Shown here: positions 54,615 to 62,557 of the stretch, one piece after another
Numbering within the stretch: the first letter of the stretch is position 1
How the letters are laid out: each line of letters begins with the position of its first letter
NCBI RefSeq assembly: GCF_026340675.1
Contig: NZ_JAPEOX010000001.1
Span: 124,001 to 188,000, forward strand
DNA from: Streptomyces sp. NBC_01264
GTDB lineage: Bacteria > Actinomycetota > Actinomycetes > Streptomycetales > Streptomycetaceae
Reading direction: 5' to 3'
Length of the DNA: 64,000 nt
Notes under the pieces: model-generated
What the model saw: the letters and a program-made list of their open reading frames with translations, nothing else
Database searches by the model: none
What the model was told of the DNA's origin: nothing
Program-made: the position numbers and the translations under genes

Positions 54615-55661
54615 CTAGGTCGTCTCCGCGCCCTCCGCCTCGGCCGCCTGTTCGGCTTCGGGGTCCGGGTCCAGCAGGCCGCGCGCGGCAGCCGCCACGC
54701 CCGCCTGGAAGCGGCTGCCCGCGCCGAGCTCGTGCATGATGTCGGCGATGTGGCGCCGGGCCGTGCGCAGCGACATGCCCAAGCGCCTGGCGATGGCCTC
54801 GTCCTTCAGCCCGGCCGCCAGCAGCCGGATGATCGTTTCGTGGATCTCCCGGGCCACCTCCTCCAGCCCCTGGCCCGCCGCGGCCGAGAAGGGCGAGGCC
54901 AGGTCCCAGGTCTGGTCGAAGATGCTGCACAGGTAGGCGACGGTGGAGGGCTCGCGGATCACCACGGCGCCCCAACTGCCGTCGGCGACCGGGATGAAGG
55001 CCAGCTCCCGGTCGAAGGCGATGAGCCGGCCGAACAGTTCGTGCGCCGTGCGGTACTGCGCCCCCAGGGCGGACGTGGCCGCGACGTAGGCCTGGCTCGG
55101 TCCGTTGAACCGGGCCGTGTGGTGGTAGAGGGTGCGGATCGAGATGCCCCGCTGGAGCATCGTCTCGTCCCGCCGCAGTGCCTCCTGCATCGCCTCCGGC
55201 ACCCTGCTGCCGCCCCCGGGCTGTGAGCTGAGCATCTCGGTGGCGCACTTGAGCGAGGCCCGGTTCAGTGCCCCGCGCACGTCCTCCAGGCTCTCCAGGA
55301 CCTCCAGCGACTCCCTCGTGGAGCGGCGGCCCAGGTAGCGCGGCAGGAAGCGCCCCAAGTCCTCACGGATGCCGCTGATCTCCCGCTGCTGGTCACGGAT
55401 CCGCGCCTCCAGCGGCGCGACGAGCTGCTCGGCGGCGGTATCCGGCGCCACCGCGAAGGCGACCGACGGGTCCACCGGGCTCACGTGGAGCAGCCGCGAC
55501 GCGCGTAGACGCTCCACGCTGCGCGAGACCTCCACCGGATCGAGCCCCGTGCCGGCGGCCACCGCGTCCTCGTCTACGGTGCGGTGTTCGAGCACCCAGC
55601 CGTAGACATCGATGTCAGCATCGGCGTTCTCCAGATCCGGCGCCACATCAGATTTTTGCAT
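54615..55661 (-). CDS. LuxR-family regulator with N-terminal TrmB-like HTH
   Basis: A protein of about 348 residues. The N-terminus has a TrmB-like winged helix (VYGWVLEHRTVDEDAVAAGTG, VEVSRSVERLRASRLLHV). A coiled segment (IRDQQREISGIREDLGRFLP) follows, then a PLD-like or sensor middle domain (ISIRTLYHHTARFNGPSQAY). A C-terminal LuxR HTH (LLAAGLKDEAIARRLGMSLR, TARRHIADIMHELGA) completes it. This layout is common for pathway-specific regulators in streptomycete peptide clusters. ATG 55661 is used, with GTG 55676 five codons earlier an alternative. It is divergent from the small LuxR gene at 55911, and the 250-bp gap holds an inverted repeat. It probably controls one or both NRPS arms. Confidence 0.88.
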   Translation of the reverse strand: MQKSDVAPDLENADADIDVYGWVLEHRTVDEDAVAAGTGLDPVEVSRSVERLRASRLLHVSPVDPSVAFAVAPDTAAEQLVAPLEARIRDQQREISGIREDLGRFLPRYLGRRSTRESLEVLESLEDVRGALNRASLKCATEMLSSQPGGGSRVPEAMQEALRRDETMLQRGISIRTLYHHTARFNGPSQAYVAATSALGAQYRTAHELFGRLIAFDRELAFIPVADGSWGAVVIREPSTVAYLCSIFDQTWDLASPFSAAAGQGLEEVAREIHETIIRLLAAGLKDEAIARRLGMSLRTARRHIADIMHELGAGSRFQAGVAAAARGLLDPDPEAEQAAEAEGAETT

Positions 55662-55813
55662 TGCCCTACTTTGCACTTTTCACCCCGGGTCGCTTTGCTG
55701 CAAGGCACCTTGGTGAGGTGCCCGCCCCCTGGCGCCAGGATATGCAGTGGGCAAGGCTGTTCGAGACGAACAGCGGCGGGGATCCGGCCACTTCAAGACC
55801 CGGGACGACCGAA

Positions 55814-55846
55814 ACGGTGCGATCACGCACAGCATGATCGCACCGT
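55814..55846. promoter_or_regulatory. 12-bp inverted repeat between divergent LuxR genes
   Basis: ACGGTGCGATCA and TGATCGCACCGT are perfect complements separated by 9 bases, 64 bases before the small LuxR ATG. The location between divergent regulators and the roughly 21-bp centre spacing suit a dimer operator. An attenuating hairpin is also possible. Confidence 0.5.
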
Positions 55847-55910
55847 CGCCCGGGGGCACCCTCCCCGTCCCCTTTCACCTTCACCATCGATCCGGAATCC
55901 GGAGCCCCAC

Positions 55911-56138
55911 ATGCTGGACAGCACCCTCACCGCCCCCCCACCGGAACTGCCCGCCCTGACCCCCCGCGAGCACGAGGTGCTCGCCTACCTCGCGCAGGGA
56001 CACACGTACCGGATGATCGCCTGCCAGATGGGGTTGAGCCCGCACACGGTCGACACCTACCTGCGGCGGCTGCGCAGCAAGACCGGTTCGGTCAACCGAA
56101 CCCAGCTCACCCACATCGCCTTCCGGCTCGGCTACTGA
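55911..56138 (+). CDS. stand-alone LuxR-type HTH regulator
   Basis: This 75-residue protein is nearly all LuxR/GerE DNA-binding domain: LTPREHEVLAYLAQGHTYRM, IACQMGLSPHTVDTYLRRLR, then KTGSVNRTQLTHIAFRLG. There is no receiver or ligand domain, as in small BldB-independent GerE-like proteins. Its activity must be set by amount or by partners, for instance the larger LuxR encoded divergently. ATG 55911 has GGAG at 55900-55903. Its 3' end overlaps the exporter gene on the other strand by 7 bp. Confidence 0.88.
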   Translation: MLDSTLTAPPPELPALTPREHEVLAYLAQGHTYRMIACQMGLSPHTVDTYLRRLRSKTGSVNRTQLTHIAFRLGY

Positions 56139-57490
56139 GTCTCCCGCCCGGCCGGGGCGACGGTGTCCGGATCCACGGCCTCGTCCTCGAACTCGCGCAT
56201 CCGGCGCAGCGGGGAGCACAGCAGGACCAGCGGGGCCAGCGACAGGGCGGCGGCGCACAGCCACAGCGCGTCGCGCACACCCAGCAGTTCACCGAGGAAC
56301 CCCGCCAACAGGCCGCTCAGCGGCAGGACGCCCCACACGAGGAAGCGCATCGTGGCGGTCATCCGGCCGAGCAGGTGCGGCGGGCAGACGGTTTGCCGGT
56401 AGGTGACCTGGCAGATGTTGTAGAGGGTGACACCTGCCGACTGGACGAACGAGCCCAGGACGAAGAGTCCGATCCTCCAGTCCTTGTCCGCGAGCGGGAG
56501 CAGGAGCCCGAACGGCATGGTCACCAAGAGGGACAGCCACGTGAGCCGGGCCGCGCCGACGGCCCGGTTCACCCGGTCCGCGACGGTCGCCGCGAGCACC
56601 GAGCCGATCGTGGCCGTCGTCAGCACCCAGCCGACGGCCGCGGGCGGCAGCCCCACGGTCCGGGTCAGGAAGAGCACCTCGATGGCCATCACCGCGCTGA
56701 GGAACAGGTTCACGGCCGCGGTGTTGAGGGCGATCAGGCGCAGGACGCGGTGGCTCAGGACGTAGTCCAGCCCCTCACGGATGTCCCGCAGCAGGTGGCG
56801 GCGGGGGGCGGGCTCCGGCTTCTCCTCGCGGACGCCGATCCGCCCCAGCAGCACCACGGAGACCAGCGAGGTGACGGCCTGGCCGGCCAGCGTCCCGGCG
56901 GCGCCGAGCAGTTGCACCAAGAAGCCGGCGATGCCGGGGCCTGCGAACTCGGCGCCCGACCGCACCGTCTCCAGCTTCGAGTTGCCCGCGGTCAGGGTGT
57001 CCTTGCCGATGAGCGTCGGCAGGTAGCTCTGGTCGGCGACGTCGCCGAACAGCCGGGCGCAGCCCAGCAGCAGGGCGACCGCGTACAGCAGCGGCATCGA
57101 GTGCAGGCCGAGCAGGTAGGCCACGGGCAGCGCCGTCAGCAGGACGGCGCGCGCCAGGTCGGCGGCCATCATCACGCGGCGCCTGCGCATCCGGTCGACC
57201 CATGCCCCGGCCGGCAGGCCCAGTACCAGGAAGGCCGCGTGTTCCGCGGCCGCCAGCAGGCCCGCCTGCATCGCCGAGGCGTCCAGGGTGAGCACCGCCA
57301 TCAGCGGGAGGGCGACGTAGGTGATACTGCTGCCCAGCTCGTTGCAGATGTGCGAGGACATGAAGAGACGGAAGTCCCTGCGCTGCCGGTGCTCCACGCT
57401 GTGCACGGAATCGGTGGACTCGTCGGTGGTGACGGACACGGGTGCGTTCCTTGTATGGGTGCGGACGGGGTCCGCGGGTCGCTGGTTCAT
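56132..57490 (-). CDS. second MFS exporter of the NRPS cluster
   Basis: A 452-residue protein of the MFS_3 type with 10-12 hydrophobic segments. RRDFRLFMSSHICNELGSSI starts helix 1, LGLPAGAWVDRMRRRRVMMA is motif A, and LYNICQVTYRQTVCPPHLLG plus the C-terminal helices follow. The start ATG 57490 overlaps the stop of the stand-alone adenylation gene (ATGA at 57487-57490), so the two are translationally coupled. The C-terminal 30 residues are charged and cytoplasmic (EFEDEAVDPDTVAPAG). It presumably exports the peptide or an intermediate. Two exporters in one cluster suggest either redundancy or two products. Confidence 0.9.
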   Translation of the reverse strand: MNQRPADPVRTHTRNAPVSVTTDESTDSVHSVEHRQRRDFRLFMSSHICNELGSSITYVALPLMAVLTLDASAMQAGLLAAAEHAAFLVLGLPAGAWVDRMRRRRVMMAADLARAVLLTALPVAYLLGLHSMPLLYAVALLLGCARLFGDVADQSYLPTLIGKDTLTAGNSKLETVRSGAEFAGPGIAGFLVQLLGAAGTLAGQAVTSLVSVVLLGRIGVREEKPEPAPRRHLLRDIREGLDYVLSHRVLRLIALNTAAVNLFLSAVMAIEVLFLTRTVGLPPAAVGWVLTTATIGSVLAATVADRVNRAVGAARLTWLSLLVTMPFGLLLPLADKDWRIGLFVLGSFVQSAGVTLYNICQVTYRQTVCPPHLLGRMTATMRFLVWGVLPLSGLLAGFLGELLGVRDALWLCAAALSLAPLVLLCSPLRRMREFEDEAVDPDTVAPAGRETQ

Positions 57491-59058
57491 CGGAGGGCGG
57501 GCGCGGGAAGCGCCCGGGGGTCGAGCTTGCCGCCGGGGGTGCGCGGAAGCCTCTCCATCAAGGTCACGGTGGTCGGTACGAGGTACCCGGGCATTCTGGC
57601 CAGAAGGTGACGGCGCAGGGCATCCGGGGTCAGGGCGCTGCCGGGGGTGAGGGCGGCCCAGGCCGCCAGCTGCGGTCCGCCGGCCGCCGCGACGGCGCGG
57701 GCGACCACGTCGACCACGTCCGGGTGAGCGGCCACGGCCGCCTCCACCTCCTTGAGTTCGACGCGGTGGCCGCGGATCTTGACCTGGTCGTCGGCGCGCC
57801 CGAGGAAGACCAGCGGGCCGCCGGGTGCCCGGGTGACCCGGTCGCCCGTGCGGTACATGCGCGCGCCCGGGGCCCCGGCGAACGGGTCGGCGACGAAGCG
57901 CTCGGAGGTCAGCGCCGGCCGGCCGTGGTAGCCGCGGGCCAGGCAGGAGCCCGCCAGGTAGAGCTCGCCCGGGGTGCCGGGGGGCGCCTCGCGCAGCTCC
58001 TCGTCGAGGACGTAGGCGCGTACGCCCGCCAGCGGTTCGCCGAGCGGGATCAGTTCGTCGCCCGCGAAGCCGGCCAGTTCCGCCGCTCCGGGCTCGTAGG
58101 AGATGGCGGTGATCGTGGACTCGGTGAGGCCGTAGCAGCTGACCACCGGGGGGTGCCCGGCGGCCGCCCAGTTCACCAGGTCCGCGGTCCGGCCCGCGTC
58201 GCTGCCGATCACCACGCGGCGCAGCGCACCCGGCAGGGCCCGCGGGGCGCGCTCCAGGTCCTTGGCCCACTGCGTCCAGTACGGGGTGGGCAGGTTGACG
58301 ACGCTGATCCGCTGCTCCGCGAGGAACGGCTCCAGTTCGGCGGGTGCGAGGACGTTGTCGGTGACGAAGACGGCCGTGCCGCCCGTGCACCAGGTGGGCA
58401 GCGCCTCCTCCAGGCTGACGTCGAAGGCGGGGGCCGCGAACTGCAGCACCGCGTCCCCGGCGGTCAGCCCGTAGCGTTCGGCCAGGGTGCGGACCTGCGC
58501 GGCGAGTCCGGCGTGGCCGACCGCCACGGGCTTGGGCAGCCCGGTGGAGCCGGAGGTGAAGAGCACGTAGGCGAGCGAGCCCGGGGCGATACAGGCGGGC
58601 GGTTCGGCCGCCGTGGCTGCGGCGGTGATCGTGGGGGCGGTGGTCGTGGCGGATGCGGTGGTCGTGGCGGCCCAGAACAGCTCGCACCCGGTCCGGCGTT
58701 GCAGCATCGCGGCCGCGTACGTGTCCGGGGCGACCGCGTGCCGGGTGCCGGCGGCGTCCAGCAGGGTGCGCAGCCGCTCGTCAGGGGCGTCGAGGTCCAC
58801 GAGGAGGGCGGCCGCGCCCGCGTACCAGATGCCCAGCAGCCCCACCGCCCAGTGGATGCCCCGGCGCACCCCCAGGAGCACGGTGTCCTCCGGTCCGGCG
58901 CCGGTGGCACGCAGCTCCTCGGCCACCGCCCGGGCCCGCCGGTCGAGCTGGCGGTAGGTCAGCTCCCCCTCGGCCGCGCGGACCGCGGTGGCCTCGGGTG
59001 TGATCCCGGCCCGGTGCGCGATGCGCAGGGGCACGGGGGTGGTCTCGGTCGGGCTCAT
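57487..59058 (-). CDS. stand-alone NRPS adenylation protein (no carrier domain)
   Basis: A 523-residue adenylation domain. LAYVLFTSGSTGLPKPVAVG is core A3, GELYLAGSCLARGYHGRP A6, MYRTGDRV A7, and GRADDQVKIRGHRVELKEVE A8. GGKLDPRALP with the A10 lysine lies at the very end. No carrier or condensation domain follows. Pocket residues read D-V-E-N-V-I-C-I-T-K, without a match known to me. After core A2 it carries a low-complexity Thr/Ala insertion (ATTTASATTTAPTITAAATA). It must load a carrier in trans, for example an A-less module beyond the window. ATG 59058 has AGGAG upstream. The stop overlaps the exporter start. Confidence 0.9.
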   Translation of the reverse strand: MSPTETTPVPLRIAHRAGITPEATAVRAAEGELTYRQLDRRARAVAEELRATGAGPEDTVLLGVRRGIHWAVGLLGIWYAGAAALLVDLDAPDERLRTLLDAAGTRHAVAPDTYAAAMLQRRTGCELFWAATTTASATTTAPTITAAATAAEPPACIAPGSLAYVLFTSGSTGLPKPVAVGHAGLAAQVRTLAERYGLTAGDAVLQFAAPAFDVSLEEALPTWCTGGTAVFVTDNVLAPAELEPFLAEQRISVVNLPTPYWTQWAKDLERAPRALPGALRRVVIGSDAGRTADLVNWAAAGHPPVVSCYGLTESTITAISYEPGAAELAGFAGDELIPLGEPLAGVRAYVLDEELREAPPGTPGELYLAGSCLARGYHGRPALTSERFVADPFAGAPGARMYRTGDRVTRAPGGPLVFLGRADDQVKIRGHRVELKEVEAAVAAHPDVVDVVARAVAAAGGPQLAAWAALTPGSALTPDALRRHLLARMPGYLVPTTVTLMERLPRTPGGKLDPRALPAPALR

Positions 59059-59184
59059 GGTGGTGGTGTCTCCTGGGGGTACGGGCGGGATGCGGGCGGC
59101 TCTTCCCGGGGGGCCGCGGCACGGCCGGGGCCGGCCGAGGCCCGTCGGGTGCGGTCGGGGCCGGTCGGGTGCGGTCGGGTGCGG

Positions 59185-62100
59185 TCAGGCCCCGTCGCGC
59201 GAGCGGGGGCCCAGGGCGGGGCGGGCGGGGGCGGCGGGCGCTTCGGCGGCTTCGGCCAGACGGGCGGCGATGCCCGCCGGGGTGGGCGTCTCGAAGAGGT
59301 CGCGGATGCCCAGCCGTACCCCGAGCTCGGTGCCGATGCGGCCGGTCAGCCGGGTGGCGAGGAGGGAGTGGCCGCCGTGGGCGAAGAAGTCGTCGTCCAT
59401 GCCCGCCTCCTGGAGGCCGAGGACGGACGCGAAGATCTCGCAGACCGCCTTCTCCTCGGGGGTCAAGGGCAGCCGGCCGGCCGGGCGGTGCACGGTGGCC
59501 GGATCGGGAAGCGCCTTGCGGTCGAGCTTGCCGTTGACCGTCAGGGGGAAATGCGGCAGGTGCAGGAAGAGCGACGGCACCATGTAGTTGGGCAGGTTGC
59601 GGCCCAGTTCCGTGCGGACCTGCTCGGCCGTGGGCGTTCCGGTGAAGTAGCAGACGAGCCGCTGCTGGCCCGCGTGGTCCCGGTCGACGGCGACGACGGC
59701 CTCGCCCACGCCGGGCACGGCGCGCAGCGCGGTCTCCACCTCGCCGAGTTCGATGCGGTTGCCCCGGATCTTGACCTGGTGGTCCTGCCGGCCGAGGAAG
59801 TCGAGCTGGCCGTCGGCCCGCATCCGGGCGAGGTCGCCGGTGCGGTACATACGGCTGCCCGGCACGGCGCTGAAGGGGTCGGGGACGTAGCGCTCGCTGC
59901 TGCGGCGGGGGTCGCGCAGGTAGCCGGGGCCGACGCCGGTGCCGCCGATGAAGAGCTCGCCGGGCACGCCGGGCGGTACGGGAGCGAGCGCGGCGTCCAG
60001 CAGGTACAGGGTGTTGTTGCGCAGCGGGCGGCCGACGGGCAGCCGGCCGTGTTCCAGCTGGGCGTGCACGTCGGGCCCGATGAAGGCGTGGGTGTTGTCG
60101 TCGGAGCACTCGGTGAGGCCGTAGGCGTTGACGATCGCGGCCCGCGGGTGGCGCGCGTACCAGCGGGTGCACAGTTCGGGAGACAGCACCTCGCCGTTGA
60201 CGACGAACCAGCGCAGCTCAGGCAGGGCCGGCGGCTGCACCCCGGTGTCCCACAGGTCGACGGCGGCGCGGACGAAGGACGGCACGGTCTCCATGACGGT
60301 GATTCCCCGGCGGGCGGCGTCGCCGAAGAGCGCGGCGGGGTCGCGGGCGGTGTCCCGGGAGACGAGGTGGACCTGCCCGCCGGTGATCAGCGGCGCGAGC
60401 ATCTGCCACACGGAGATGTCGAAGGTCAGCGGTGCGTTCATCACCACGCGGTCGCCCTCGCCGAGGGCGAGGTCCTCGACCTTGGCCAGGAGGTGGTTGT
60501 TCATGCCCCGGCGGTGGACCATGGCGCCCTTGGGCTTGCCGGTGGAGCCGGAGGTGAAGCAGACGTAGGCGAGGGCATCGCGACCGCCCGCCGGCGCCGG
60601 GCGCTCGCCGGACACGGCTGTGTCGTCGACGTGGTCGGCGGAGTCGACGTGGTCGGCGGAGTCGACGTGGTCGGCGGAGTCGACGTGGTCGGCGGAGTCG
60701 ACGTGGTCGGCGGAGTCGATCACGAGGACCGGCAGGCCGCCCGGGACGGCGGCGGCGATCTCCTCGGCGCGGGCGCGCTGTTCGGGTGCGGCCAGCAGCC
60801 GGCTGATCCCGCCGCTCGCGAGGAGGTCGGCGGTACGGGTGACGGGGCCCTCGGGGTCCAGGGGGATGTACGCCGCTCCGGCGCCGAGGATGGCGAGCAT
60901 CGCGACGGGGACGCGGGTGGTGGGCTCGCTGAGTACGGCGACCAGGTCGCCGGGGCGCACCCCGTCGGCGAGCAGGGCGAGGGTGAGGGCGTCGGCGCGG
61001 GCGACGAGGGCCGCGTAGCTCAGCTCGCGGCCGGTGTCGTCGGTGGTGGCGACGGCCTCGGGGCGGCGCTCCGCCTGCTGCCGTACCCGCTCGACGACCT
61101 CCGCGTACCGCTCGTCGCGCGCGGTGTCGTTCCATTCGACCAGGACGCGGTGGCGTTCGGCCGGGGAGAGCAGGTCCACGGTGCCCACCGGGCACGACGG
61201 GTCGTCTGCGACGGCCTGCAGGAGCCGGGCGAGGCGTTCCAGCAGGGCCCGGGCGGTGCCCCGTTCGAAGACGTCGGGTCGGTAGTCGATCTGCAGACGC
61301 AGCCGGTCGCCGGGAATGGCGGTCAGCGAGAGCGGGTAATGGGCGGCGTCGTGGGGGTCGACTCCGGTGACCTCCAGCCCGCCCGCGCCGAGGGCGGCGA
61401 GGCCGGCCGCGTCGACCGGGTAGTTCTGGAAGGCGACGCAGGAATCGAAGAGCTCCCCGGCTCCGGCGAGCCTCTGGATCTCGACCAGACCCAGGTGGTG
61501 GTGGTCGATCAGCCGTGCCTGCTCGTCCTGGAGCCGCTCGAACAGCGCGACGAGCGGCTCCGCGGGGTCGATGCGGACCCGGACCGGCACGGTGTTGATG
61601 CACAGGCCCACGATGTCGGCGACGCCGGGCAGTTCGGGGTCACGGCCACTGACGATGGCGCCGAAAACCACGTCCTCCGAGCGGATCTGGCGGCCGAGCA
61701 GCAGCGCCCAGGCGCCCTGGAGGAGGGTTCCGGAGGTGATCCGGTGGCCGCGCGCGAGGGTGCCCAGCCGTTCGGTCAGGGATGCGGGGAGGTACGTCTC
61801 GACGCGGTCGGGCAGGACCGTGCCGGGCGGCGGGGACACGGGCGCGGTGCGGGTGCCGCCCGCGAGGCCGTCGAGCGCGCGGGTCCAGGCGTCCTGGGCG
61901 GCGACGGTGTCGCGGCTGTGGAGCCGGCCGAGGAAGGCGGAGTACGGGGTGACCGGGCCCAGGGGCGCGTCGTCGGCGTGGTGCAGGGCGAGGAGCTCGC
62001 GCACGAGGACCGGCCAGGACCAGCCGTCCATCAGGATGTGGTGGTAGGTCAGCAGCAGCCGGTGGGAGCGCGGGCCGGTGCGGATGAGGGTGAAGCGGAG

Positions 62101-62538
62101 CAGTGGCGGCCGGGCGAGGTCGAAGCGGGTGGCCCGGTCCTCGGCGAGGAGGGTGTCGACGGCGGCTGCGCGCCCGGTCTCGTCGAGCCCGGTCAGGTCC
62201 ACCTCCTGCCAGGGGGTCCGTACGCCGCGCTGGACGACCTGGGCGGGTTCGCCGGTGGCCCGGCGCAGGAAGCCGGCGCGCAGGTTGGCGTGCCGTTCCA
62301 GGACGGTGTCGGCGGCGGCGCGCAGCCGGTCCGGGTCGAGGGGGCCGTCGAGGTCGAGGAGCAACTGGGCCACGTAGACGTCGCGTTCGTCCTCGTCGAA
62401 GAGGGCGTGGAAGAGGATGCCGTCCTGGAGCGGGGACAGCGGCAGGACGTCCTCGACCAGCGAGCGGGCGGCGGGAGGAGGGGTGGGAGCCGAGGCGGGC
62501 GCGGCGGTGGGAACGGGGGTGGACGGCGGGTGGTTCAT
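59185..62538 (-). CDS. NRPS-3, single module C-A-PCP
   Basis: A 1117-residue module. A Pro/Ala-rich leader (about 30 residues) precedes a condensation domain that begins [14 protein letters not shown] (DCL-like) with HHILMDGWS near residue 165. Adenylation core A3 is [15 protein letters not shown]. Pocket residues read D-I-W-E-V-N-A-D-D-K, close to the 2,4-diaminobutyrate code I recall (D-I-W-E-L-T-A-D-D-K). The carrier serine is about 1058 in [14 protein letters not shown]. There is no thioesterase or epimerase. Between A2 and A3 sits a five-fold HVDSAD repeat. ATG 62538 has AAGGAA upstream; NRPS-4 ends 19 bp before it. Confidence 0.93.
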   Translation of the reverse strand: MNHPPSTPVPTAAPASAPTPPPAARSLVEDVLPLSPLQDGILFHALFDEDERDVYVAQLLLDLDGPLDPDRLRAAADTVLERHANLRAGFLRRATGEPAQVVQRGVRTPWQEVDLTGLDETGRAAAVDTLLAEDRATRFDLARPPLLRFTLIRTGPRSHRLLLTYHHILMDGWSWPVLVRELLALHHADDAPLGPVTPYSAFLGRLHSRDTVAAQDAWTRALDGLAGGTRTAPVSPPPGTVLPDRVETYLPASLTERLGTLARGHRITSGTLLQGAWALLLGRQIRSEDVVFGAIVSGRDPELPGVADIVGLCINTVPVRVRIDPAEPLVALFERLQDEQARLIDHHHLGLVEIQRLAGAGELFDSCVAFQNYPVDAAGLAALGAGGLEVTGVDPHDAAHYPLSLTAIPGDRLRLQIDYRPDVFERGTARALLERLARLLQAVADDPSCPVGTVDLLSPAERHRVLVEWNDTARDERYAEVVERVRQQAERRPEAVATTDDTGRELSYAALVARADALTLALLADGVRPGDLVAVLSEPTTRVPVAMLAILGAGAAYIPLDPEGPVTRTADLLASGGISRLLAAPEQRARAEEIAAAVPGGLPVLVIDSADHVDSADHVDSADHVDSADHVDSADHVDDTAVSGERPAPAGGRDALAYVCFTSGSTGKPKGAMVHRRGMNNHLLAKVEDLALGEGDRVVMNAPLTFDISVWQMLAPLITGGQVHLVSRDTARDPAALFGDAARRGITVMETVPSFVRAAVDLWDTGVQPPALPELRWFVVNGEVLSPELCTRWYARHPRAAIVNAYGLTECSDDNTHAFIGPDVHAQLEHGRLPVGRPLRNNTLYLLDAALAPVPPGVPGELFIGGTGVGPGYLRDPRRSSERYVPDPFSAVPGSRMYRTGDLARMRADGQLDFLGRQDHQVKIRGNRIELGEVETALRAVPGVGEAVVAVDRDHAGQQRLVCYFTGTPTAEQVRTELGRNLPNYMVPSLFLHLPHFPLTVNGKLDRKALPDPATVHRPAGRLPLTPEEKAVCEIFASVLGLQEAGMDDDFFAHGGHSLLATRLTGRIGTELGVRLGIRDLFETPTPAGIAARLAEAAEAPAAPARPALGPRSRDGA
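60625..60714 (-). repeat. 18-bp tandem repeat (x5) in NRPS-3 adenylation domain
   Basis: Five consecutive copies of GTCGACGTGGTCGGCGGA encode (S-A-D-H-V-D)n in a surface loop before core A3. The copies are identical, which points to recent expansion by slippage or unequal exchange. Confidence 0.95.
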
Positions 62539-62557
62539 CGTGGGGTTCCTTCTGGGG

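Noticed and set aside
60625..60714. Tandem repeats as a CRISPR array.
   Set aside because: The 18-bp units are contiguous with no spacers and lie in frame inside an NRPS gene. No other array-like repeat was seen in the window and no cas genes are present.
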